Assembly (NCBI GenBank): GCA_023150945.1
Contig: JAKLJX010000010.1
Location: 124,001 to 188,000, forward strand
Reading direction: 5' to 3'
Source of the DNA: a bacterium
GTDB taxonomy: Bacteria > Zhuqueibacterota > Zhuqueibacteria > Zhuqueibacterales > Zhuqueibacteraceae
DNA length: 64,000 nt
Shown: one piece after another, positions 57,801 to 64,000 of the stretch
Numbering within the stretch: position 1 is the first letter of the stretch
Layout: each line of letters starts with the position of its first letter
Position numbers and translations under genes: made by a program
The notes under the pieces: generated by a model
The model's database searches: none
What the model was told of the DNA's origin: nothing
What the model saw: only the letters and a program-made list of their open reading frames with translations

Positions 57801-58307
57801 TCCGTTGTTGATGCGAAAAGCCCACAGGTCACCGTTGGGGGCCGCCGTGAAGCTCAGGGGATTGCCATCGTCACTGTTGCCAAAGCCCAGGATGCTGACG
57901 CTGAAAGCGGTATTCCAGGTGCCGGCATTGTAGGTCAGGCCCCAGAATTTAGCAGCATTGGTGTGGGAGCGCAGCACACCGAGGTGGCCGAGATTGCTGT
58001 CCAGCAGCAAGTCATAGCGATTCTTCGCGCTTTTGTCCAGCGCTTTGTTGCGTGCCCACACACCTCCGCCGTCGTAACGCCAGATGTACCAGCGTTTGTT
58101 GGTGGCGTCCAGCGCAATTGCCCACCATTTGCCGCCGTGATAAAACGTTTTACTCTGGTTGGATTTGGCGGAATTGGCGACCGTATTGACGTGCATGACA
58201 GCGCCCGGTTGTGCGGCCGCGTGCGGCGCCCACCCCAGCCCTGACAGCAGCAGAGCTCCGAGCAAACCGGCGCGCATTCGCAAAAACCGTTTGACTAAAA
58301 ACTTCAT
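54843..58307 (-). CDS. Large secreted propeller/Ig protein with sorting domain, paralogue 1
   Basis: 1154 residues from the ATG at 58307, preceded by AGGAG; signal peptide ends AAAQPG. Two BNR/sialidase-like propeller regions (about 45-410 and 675-1040), each opening with SNQSKTFYHGGKWWA or ANQSKVFHHGGFWWL and containing 'sTDGGVTWS'-like Asp-box turns. Between them are two Ig-like units (ALDSVTVAPNEVNARARYTV; KVTAARVTPLPTDPDSTANY). C-terminus: VYPNPFNPETTIRFRLDQPG ... SGTYIFRLQVGD, a FlgD-like sorting domain. The whole looks like an internal duplication. Surface or released glycan- or protein-binding role inferred; no catalytic residues seen. Confidence 0.85.
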   Translation of the reverse strand: MKFLVKRFLRMRAGLLGALLLSGLGWAPHAAAQPGAVMHVNTVANSAKSNQSKTFYHGGKWWAIALDATNKRWYIWRYDGGGVWARNKALDKSAKNRYDLLLDSNLGHLGVLRSHTNAAKFWGLTYNAGTWNTAFSVSILGFGNSDDGNPLSFTAAPNGDLWAFRINNGTLQAKKSTDGGVTWSATPITLKSSLNQDRGTTDAVAFTQSGNGYVGVAYGEEGVSGETSRFGFLHHLDGDPDSVWTDESHLLTYQGNENANNQLSMAVDPANNIYLITRTFAGANGVPRNTLYKRSSAGAWSRNPVFFSPDAGWTSPTLAIDTTSSALILSGIRSDSSFAEYKLVTIGNEGTASSVAAKRLIFANGNALQHVTMPQQYVNSTIGTMVCAGNTTTNDMWFNLLQTTVGPRIALDSVTVAPNEVNARARYTVPVVLTDTTNGTLTAGVGTISLRFPFNTYVPAAITPAHVKVNGVAAGAVVTDANLREITITTPVTIPGGDTAFVVIDTLASVYSKTAIGLDSLQAWTSAQSTPVYSPAFNLVRATTKVTAARVTPLPTDPDSTANYTIGFRLGNHGRMLAGADTVRVRFNTATKVTQGALSGVLLNSTPATAAGDSAQRTIQIQVPAAIETANNDSITLYLPEAAVRNPAVNGSYTLFVSTSVETTQVASQAYDIAPSNLFGAPVPGTNSKFDNANQSKVFHHGGFWWLAAEAKSDKRWYLWKFDGLTWTQSILISAAQKARPDVVLASANNKAYILLPGPSTTQLLRLGFSGGNWSIDSGYPKTVNSVQESNMVLTRTLSGNLWVFWMEDSTLSGQKSTNEGSSWSAQITIKRNLNQAVGLADAVAFQNGGVNSIGVGYAENSSSSASEFGFLRHSESDHDTLWIDESGSLEQPSGTFADNHIAMATHNNEVFMAVKTKGGGGASTLKNGLYHRETNGDWTLYSVIEGNGWTRPVITLDVTNSVLYLFGTREGTLQTGEMKRVHFGDYDDLLAAPVDTVFYSDLDDFFDSSGPAHNVTSASNLMITSSNVTRDEVWYNLLTLAALPKSSGGAPWAEAAQAPISDYKLAAEVYPNPFNPETTIRFRLDQPGLVRLQIFNVSGQLVRTLINNDLNAGEHHRRWNGRNQAGVPVSSGTYIFRLQVGDRIATGRMQLIK

Positions 58308-58524
58308 TTCTGCACTCCTGATGATAGTGAAAAGCCTGTGCACTCTGTCCGAATGTTAGCCCGATTCTTCATGAGCCTCGTCCATGGAAACTCTGCTAGG
58401 GAAGAAGGAAGCGTGGGAGGACAACCAAGTCTCAACGTGAGGTAAAAGTACCTCAGCGGCGGGGAACTGCGGAAATCCTGCTGCAAAAGTGGCGCTGCGC
58501 CAAGGGCTTCGCGAGGCGCATCAA

Positions 58525-58570
58525 ACAAGAAACACCACCTGTTCCGCATTGGAACGGGTGGTGTTTCTTG
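58525..58570. terminator. Terminator after paralogue 2
   Basis: CAAGAAACACCACC-T-GTTCC / GGAAC-G-GGTGGTGTTTCTTG, a 19-bp stem with one internal mismatch around GCATT. It lies in the 348-base gap between the two paralogue genes, 86 bases after the stop of the upstream one. The rest of the gap shows nothing else. Confidence 0.88.
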
Positions 58571-58655
58571 GGAATCATCGTGGCGTGTGGTTGTTCCGCG
58601 CCACACTGCCAACCGGCACCTGCCTACAGGTGCTGACAGCCGGGCGCGCGGCCGC

Positions 58656-61600
58656 TCACTTAATGAAATGAAGCAGCCCGGTTCGTGCCTGCCCGTTGAA
58701 TTGCAGCCGGTAGAAATACGTGCCGCTGGCCACCGGCTCACCGAGCTGATTGCGGCCATTCCACCTGCGTTCGTGCGTGCCCGCCGGCAGGTCGCCGTTC
58801 ACCAGCGTGCGGACCACCTGCCCATTGAGGTTGAAGATCTGCAGCTTCACGCTGGCCGGACTGGTCAGGCGGAAACGCAGGTTGGTTGCGGGATTGAAGG
58901 GATTAGGATAGGCAGAAATGACGGTTGCATCGTCGATTTCCACCGCGCGCGCGGTTTGCCGCCCTTGTTCTTGCGAAATTTCCGGCTTGGTCAATGTGCC
59001 GTCGGGCAAGATGAGGTATTGCGACCAGGTCTCGGCGCGCGTGGTGTTGCTCGCCAATATCATCAAATCACTGGCGGAAGTCAGAGTATGATGCGCGACT
59101 GACAAGTCGAAGAAGTCGTCCCCGGAGTTCTGGAAGATCGTGTCGACCGGTGCTGTCACCAGGTCATTGTAGCTGCCGAGGGCGACTTGCCTCATCTGCC
59201 CGATTTGCACGGCGCCTTCTGTTGTGCCCATGACATAAAGCACACCGTTGCTGGCATCGATCGCGCCCACCGGCCGCGTCCACCCACCGCCGATGGTGAT
59301 GGGGTAACTCGACCAATCGCCGTCGGCCTCGCGATGCATCAAGCCGTTCTTGGCCGCTGAGGCGGTGCCACCGGCAGTTTTCACTATCATGAAGATCTCG
59401 TTGTTGTGTTCCAGCATGCTGATGTGATCATCCGCATCGGTGCCATCGAACTGCTCGAGGTCGGAGGTTTCATCCGTCCAAACCGTATCGGGATCGGCGT
59501 CACGGTGGCGCAGAAATCCAAAGATCGCGCCCGACCCGCCGTCTTCTGCATAGCCAAGGCCGACATAGTTGTTGCCCGCGTAAGTAAAGGGGACGGCGTC
59601 GGTCAATCCCGTCTGGTCGTTCAGGCTGCTTTTGATGACCACCGGCGATTCCCAACTGTCACCATTGTCGCTCGAGCGGCGTCCGTGGATGGCACCAGCG
59701 CTGATGAAGAAGACCCAAAGATCGCCGTTCTTTGCGCGTGCCAAATTCATCGTGGCTTGTTGCGCGTTCCACACGGTTTTGGGATAGCCGCTGTCGATTT
59801 TCCACGTTTGACTGCTGTAGCTCAGCCGCATGAGATAAGCGGTGCTGGCGCCCGGCAGCAGGATGTAAACGCGGTTGTTCGGGGCATCGAGAATGCAATC
59901 AGGCCGGGCTTTGGAGAGATTGGTGATCAGCCGCACGGCTGTCCAGGTTGTGTCTACCCGTTGGCACAAGTACCAGTTCTTCGACGCCTTGTCTTGCAGC
60001 ATCGCCCACCACGAGCCGCCGTGATAGAAGATCTTGCTTTGATTTTGGCGTTCGAGGTTGTGTGTCGTCGAGCCAATGGGCCTGCCGATGCGAATATCAT
60101 ATCCTTTCGATTTCACCAAAGTCGGCTCGACGCTGGTCGCAACGTGCACATAGAAAGTATCGGCATAGGAGGGGTTGGTGATCACGGTCTGCGGAATAAA
60201 CAGCGTGACCGAATCATTGTTGTTGATCGTCACGGGGGCCGGCAGGGTTATGGTGACGGTGCGGTTGGCGCTGTTGCCGGTGGCGGTCGCGCCCACCGCA
60301 TTCACGGTCACCCCGGTCAAGGCGCCGTGCGTGATGACGGTGGGCGAAGGAAATTGCACGGAAAACGTGCTGGTGCCGCTGAACATCCGGCCCGCCGCGC
60401 CCACACGAAAGCCGATGGTGTAGTTGGCCACGCTATCTGCTTCCGCGGGGAAGGGAGAGACGCTCGCCGCGGTGACAGTTGTGGTGGCTGCGAACAGATC
60501 ATAACTCGGCGAGGTCACCGGCGTGGGTTGCGCGCTGGTCCAGGCTTCGAGTGTGTATCCGCCTGGCTGCGTCGGGTTTGCCAGCCCGGTCGCCAGTGTG
60601 ACCTCCACGGTGACGATGGAGGCCGGTGGAATGTTGACCGGCGAGGTGATCACCAGTTCGCGCGTAATCGAATTGGAAGAAGCTGTGGTCGCCGGCGTGC
60701 CGTTGATCAGGATATTCGCAGCGGTGATGCTGCCCGGCACCAGCGTGTTGTCCGGAAAACGCAGATTGATTTCACCGGCACCAGCGGCCAGGGCGCCGCC
60801 CGCCGAGACGGCCAACTGGATGGTGTAGGCGGCATAGGCGTTGACCGTGTCGGGCGTGACGGCAACCGAATTGATGTTCAAGTTGCTGCCCGCGCTGATC
60901 GGCAGCTTGTTGAACCAAACGTCATCGTCGGTCGTGTTGTCGCCCACCACCATCAGGCCGGTGGTTGAATTCAGCAGGCCGGCCGGCACGCTGAGATTGC
61001 CGAAAGCATCGGAGCCGGAGGCGAGAACCGTGTCAACCGCCGCGGCGAGCAGGGTGCTTTCCTGGCCGATGCTGCACATTTTGTACTCGACCATCGCGGA
61101 GACGGTGTTGCGCCCGAGCAGGTAGAGCACCTGGTTCTCGCCATCAAGAGCGATCGCTGGCGAAGTCCACAAGGGGCCGGTGCCGACGTTGTTCACGGCA
61201 AACGCCGTCCACACGCCGGCCGTGTTGCGGCGGTAGAGTGTGTTGCGCGGATCGCCGTCATTGCCGCCGGCCGTGCGCACGAACATGTAGATCTGATTCG
61301 AGCCGTCGACATTCATGCAAATGTCATTGAGGCCGACCTCGGTGCCGAGCATCGTCAGTTGGTTGCTTTCGTCCGTCCACACCATGGGGCCATCGCTGTC
61401 ACGATGATACAAAAAGCCATAGCCGCTGTTGGCGGTGTTCTTTTCCGCATAGCCGACGCCGATGTAGTTTTGGCCGCTGAGTGTGAAGGCTACGGCATCA
61501 GTCGTACCGGTGGAGACATTCAGGCCGGCTTTGATGGTCGTGGCGGGGCTCCAAGTCACGCCCATGTCGCTGGAGTATGTCGCCTGCAAATTGCTGCTGC

Positions 61601-62093
61601 CGTCGACGCGAAATACCCACAAGGTTCCGTCTTTGGCCAGCACCATGCTCACTGGGTTGGTCTTGTCGGGATGGACGAAATACTGAAACGTCGATTTCTC
61701 CAATTCCTTCACCCACGTTCCACCGGAGTAGCCGTATCGCCGGAAGCGCGGCTTGGTATGATGCGAGGCAAACGAGTAAAGCTTGCCGTTGACGGTGTCC
61801 ACTACGGCATCAATGAAGTAGCTGGTGGTGGCTTCCTGTTTGTTGGTTCTTGTCCAGGTGGTACCGTTGTATTTCCAAATGTACCACTTGGCCTGCGCTT
61901 CATGGAAGCCGTAGGCCCACCAGATGCCGTCGTAGAAGAAGACCTTGCTCTGGTTGGACTTGCGATACTCGGCGGTGGTGGTGGTGGCGAGCGGCGAACC
62001 CGGCTGAGCGGAGAGAGGGGTGGTGCTGACGAGGAAGCTCATGATTACAAATACCACTCCCCGAAGCCGCGAATACTTCGACGTCGATAGCAT
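58656..62093 (-). CDS. Large secreted propeller/Ig protein with sorting domain, paralogue 2
   Basis: 1145 residues from the ATG at 62093, preceded by GGAGG; signal peptide ends PLSAQPG. Same architecture and much shared sequence with the gene at 54843-58307: KSNQSKVFFYDGIWWAYGF, DAVAFTLSGQNYIGVGYAE, Ig units beginning INSVAVTPDTVNAYAAYTI and TVTAASVSPFPAEADSVANY, a second propeller starting RQNQSKIFYHGGSWWAML, and ending SAYPNPFNPATNLRFRLTSP ... SGTYFYRLQFNG. Tandem duplication followed by divergence. Possibly a phase- or host-diversified surface family. Confidence 0.85.
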   Translation of the reverse strand: MLSTSKYSRLRGVVFVIMSFLVSTTPLSAQPGSPLATTTTAEYRKSNQSKVFFYDGIWWAYGFHEAQAKWYIWKYNGTTWTRTNKQEATTSYFIDAVVDTVNGKLYSFASHHTKPRFRRYGYSGGTWVKELEKSTFQYFVHPDKTNPVSMVLAKDGTLWVFRVDGSSNLQATYSSDMGVTWSPATTIKAGLNVSTGTTDAVAFTLSGQNYIGVGYAEKNTANSGYGFLYHRDSDGPMVWTDESNQLTMLGTEVGLNDICMNVDGSNQIYMFVRTAGGNDGDPRNTLYRRNTAGVWTAFAVNNVGTGPLWTSPAIALDGENQVLYLLGRNTVSAMVEYKMCSIGQESTLLAAAVDTVLASGSDAFGNLSVPAGLLNSTTGLMVVGDNTTDDDVWFNKLPISAGSNLNINSVAVTPDTVNAYAAYTIQLAVSAGGALAAGAGEINLRFPDNTLVPGSITAANILINGTPATTASSNSITRELVITSPVNIPPASIVTVEVTLATGLANPTQPGGYTLEAWTSAQPTPVTSPSYDLFAATTTVTAASVSPFPAEADSVANYTIGFRVGAAGRMFSGTSTFSVQFPSPTVITHGALTGVTVNAVGATATGNSANRTVTITLPAPVTINNNDSVTLFIPQTVITNPSYADTFYVHVATSVEPTLVKSKGYDIRIGRPIGSTTHNLERQNQSKIFYHGGSWWAMLQDKASKNWYLCQRVDTTWTAVRLITNLSKARPDCILDAPNNRVYILLPGASTAYLMRLSYSSQTWKIDSGYPKTVWNAQQATMNLARAKNGDLWVFFISAGAIHGRRSSDNGDSWESPVVIKSSLNDQTGLTDAVPFTYAGNNYVGLGYAEDGGSGAIFGFLRHRDADPDTVWTDETSDLEQFDGTDADDHISMLEHNNEIFMIVKTAGGTASAAKNGLMHREADGDWSSYPITIGGGWTRPVGAIDASNGVLYVMGTTEGAVQIGQMRQVALGSYNDLVTAPVDTIFQNSGDDFFDLSVAHHTLTSASDLMILASNTTRAETWSQYLILPDGTLTKPEISQEQGRQTARAVEIDDATVISAYPNPFNPATNLRFRLTSPASVKLQIFNLNGQVVRTLVNGDLPAGTHERRWNGRNQLGEPVASGTYFYRLQFNGQARTGLLHFIK

Positions 62094-62526
62094 GTTGGTT
62101 GCCTCCAAAGAAATGAAACGAAGATTGTATGGTGAGGCCTGATTCGAATTGGTCTGCAAGTGGCAGGCCTGTGATTGGCAAGCGTTCACGAGCTCGGCAG
62201 TAACTCATTCCTTCCAGTCGGTGACCGGCCGGCGTATGTGACTGGATGGTTGACCTTTCAACACTCGTCGACCCTCCTCACAGTCGGGAGCAGCGTGGCC
62301 AGGCCCTCTGCTGGTCAGAATGCAGGCGAGAATGGGCAAGGGCTGATTCTTTCTGTCATCCATTACTACGCCAGGTATGCGGAAAATGCGGAATCTGGTC
62401 TCAAGACTTTGCAGCGCCGGGGTTTATCGCCCAGCTTTTGCTTGCTATTTCTAGGCAATTTTGCTAAGTTCGTGCCTGCCCGTGAAAAAACATTGCCGCC
62501 GCATCATGATCGCAGTTGAGCGCAAC
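62094..62526. other. 433-base intergenic region between paralogue 2 and thiI
   Basis: Divergent genes flank it. Reading on the minus strand, GG-N10-GC with a TTGCA tail occurs at 62155-62170, a weak -24/-12 resemblance upstream of the paralogue 2 gene. No other feature was recognised. Confidence 0.4.
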
Positions 62527-63777
62527 ATGCAAACAACTCTCCCGGCGAGGATGGCCGCGACCGCTGTGGTGATTCACTACCATGAGATTGCCCTTAAAGG
62601 CAACAACCGGCGTTATTTCGAAAAGAAGCTGCAACGCAACCTCATGCGCGCCACGGCGACGCTCGGCATGCTCGAAGTCCGGCGCCTGCCGGGCCGGTTG
62701 ATGGGAATTCTTTCTCCTCAGGCGGACTGGCCGCGTTTGAGCCAAGCCTTGCGCCAGGTGTTTGGCGTGGCCTATTTCGCGCCCACGATCAAAACGGAGC
62801 AAAATCTCGACGCCATCAAGAATGCCGCGCTGGAGTTGTTGCGGCCCAAGGCCTTTGTCACTTTCAAAGTGGAAACCAAGCGCGCGCAAAAGGCATTCGT
62901 CTTGACCTCGCCGCAAGTCAACGCCGAGGTGGGGGAGTATGTGCGCGCGCAGTTCGCGGCGAAGGTGGATTTGACTCATCCCGAGGTCACGCTGTGGGTG
63001 GAAATCGCCGATGACTACGCGCTGCTCTATTGTGATCGCATGCCGGGCCCGGGCGGCCTGCCGGTGGGCACCAGCGAGCGCGCGGTTTGTCTGATCTCCG
63101 GCGGCATCGATTCACCGGTGGCGGCTTATCGCCTCATGCGGCGCGGCGTGAAGCTGATTTTCGTGCATTTCCACAGCGCGCCGTTCACCAACACGGCCTC
63201 GCAGCGGCTGGTCGAGCGCCAGGTTCAGCTTCTCACCCGTTTTCAATTCCTGTCCTCGCTCTATTTGGTTCCGTTCGCCGAGGTGCAAAGACATTTGGTC
63301 GCGGTTTGCCCGCCGAGCCTGCGGGTCATTCTCTATCGCCGGGCGATGCTGCGCATGGCGGAGCGCATTGCGCAGCGCTATCATGCACCGGCGCTGGTCA
63401 CCGGCGAAAATGTGGCACAAGTGGCCAGCCAAACGCTGTCGAACATTCATGTGATCGGCGCGGCGGTGGCGCTTCCGGTAATTCGGCCACTGGCCGGGGA
63501 GGACAAGCAGGACATCATCTCCCAAGCGCGCCAGATCGATACCTACACCATCTCCATCGAGCCGTACGAAGATTGTTGTTCCCTCTTTGCCGCCCCCAAT
63601 CCTGAAACGCATGCCAAGCTCGAAAACGTCAGGCGTTTTGAGATGATGTTCGACCTCGAGGCGGAACTCAGCAAAGCGCTGCAACAGGCCGTGGTCAAAC
63701 GTTATCGATTCCGCCGCCAGGTTTGCGAAGAGCTGCCGGCGCCGGCGATTGCAGGACATGACCCGGAGCAAGATTGA
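62527..63777 (+). CDS. thiI: tRNA sulfurtransferase ThiI (rhodanese-free form)
   Basis: About 416 residues. Starts at 62527, 62506 and 62551 are all possible; none has a strong ribosome site. IHYHEIALKGNNRRYFEKKL begins the N-terminal ferredoxin-like/THUMP part; PP-loop motif ICLISGGIDSPVAAY-like (SGGIDSP) marks the ATP-pyrophosphatase domain. It transfers sulphur to U8 of tRNA and in some bacteria to ThiS. The C-terminal rhodanese domain with its reactive Cys is absent, as in Gram-positive and archaeal forms, so the sulphur carrier must differ. Confidence 0.92.
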   Translation: MQTTLPARMAATAVVIHYHEIALKGNNRRYFEKKLQRNLMRATATLGMLEVRRLPGRLMGILSPQADWPRLSQALRQVFGVAYFAPTIKTEQNLDAIKNAALELLRPKAFVTFKVETKRAQKAFVLTSPQVNAEVGEYVRAQFAAKVDLTHPEVTLWVEIADDYALLYCDRMPGPGGLPVGTSERAVCLISGGIDSPVAAYRLMRRGVKLIFVHFHSAPFTNTASQRLVERQVQLLTRFQFLSSLYLVPFAEVQRHLVAVCPPSLRVILYRRAMLRMAERIAQRYHAPALVTGENVAQVASQTLSNIHVIGAAVALPVIRPLAGEDKQDIISQARQIDTYTISIEPYEDCCSLFAAPNPETHAKLENVRRFEMMFDLEAELSKALQQAVVKRYRFRRQVCEELPAPAIAGHDPEQD

Positions 63778-63797
63778 CCACAATTCCCGACGCCTTC

Positions 63798-64000
63798 ATG
63801 AAAAATCCCAGCCAAGCGTTTGCCGAAAATGATCCGGTGATCTTCTATGACCGCAAAGAGCGTCTTTATTATGACGTCTTGCGGCCGGGCCGTCAAACCA
63901 ACATCCGCGGCGATTTATTGCCGCATGATCAAATCATTGGTCGCTGCGAAGGCTTCATTTTGCGCTCGCAGCGGGACAAACCGTATTGGGTTTTCCGGCC
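63798..64000 (+). CDS. trmI: tRNA (adenine-N1-)-methyltransferase TrmI, N-terminal part (cut by window)
   Basis: 67 residues visible from the ATG at 63798, open to the edge. NDPVIFYDRKERLYYDVLRP, then IRGDLLPHDQIIGRCEGFI and SQRDKPYWVFRP match the N-terminal beta-barrel of TrmI/Trm61-type enzymes (DRKGRRY..L..G, H.GxI.HD.IIG.PEG). It methylates A58 in the T-loop of tRNA. It follows thiI by 20 bases, so the two tRNA-modifying genes probably share a transcript. Confidence 0.8.
   Translation, partial: MKNPSQAFAENDPVIFYDRKERLYYDVLRPGRQTNIRGDLLPHDQIIGRCEGFILRSQRDKPYWVFR

Overview
The window is a 64-kb piece of a bacterial chromosome of about 60% GC. It is densely packed and carries no rRNA, tRNA, CRISPR array, transposase or phage gene that I can see. 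Five secreted proteins end in the NPFNPET-type, FlgD-like Ig domain used as a C-terminal sorting signal in the Bacteroidota/FCB supergroup. They are accompanied by Omp28-like thiol proteins, PEGA domains, secreted S9 and M24 peptidases, multihaem cytochromes and Dockerin/cohesin modules. Together these point to an uncultivated FCB-type lineage (candidate division KSB1 or Calditrichota-like). That placement is inferred from gene content only.

Layout. 1-4709: the C-terminally cut gene of a giant secreted protein (VWA, two LamG-like, CARDB, two cohesin-like and one dockerin module). 4846-9899: ten or eleven small co-directional minus-strand genes (zinc ribbons, small membrane proteins, a YbjN-like, a DUF4177-like and a YidD-like protein), including a pair of paralogous zinc-ribbon membrane proteins. 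10665-12038: an orphan sigma-54 response regulator. 12208-16748: recQ, and divergently hflK-hflC. 16884-17383: a tandem array of 110-bp hairpin-rich repeats that has relatives at 10.5 and 54.1 kb.

17451-31889 is a long minus-strand run of exported hydrolases and redox proteins: glycosylasparaginase, GNAT, Xaa-Pro aminopeptidase, S9 peptidase, amidohydrolase, a beta-barrel, a TlpA-like thioredoxin, two Omp28-like thiol proteins, a small sorted protein and a transglutaminase. Then come hicBA, cysS, a PHP-domain/SMC-like ATPase and a pentahaem lipoprotein cytochrome.

From 38893 most genes are on the plus strand: lipoprotein msrB and msrA (repair of oxidised methionine outside the cytoplasm), glucokinase, an MFS carrier, a small porin-like protein, a one-polypeptide D-lactate/glycolate-type dehydrogenase, a GltS-type symporter, a transaldolase-glucose-6-phosphate isomerase fusion and an RmlD-like reductase. 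A small heat-shock gene follows on the minus strand behind a near-perfect -24/-12 (sigma-54) promoter. The last part holds two tandem 1.15-kilo-residue secreted paralogues, then thiI and the start of trmI.

Taken together the window describes a cell with heavy investment in exported, sorted proteins and extracytoplasmic thiol/methionine redox chemistry. The most unusual items are the structured repeat family with compensatory stem changes, the small-gene cluster at 4.8-9.9 kb, the cohesin/dockerin surface protein, and the PHP-SMC protein whose first PHP metal motif is altered.
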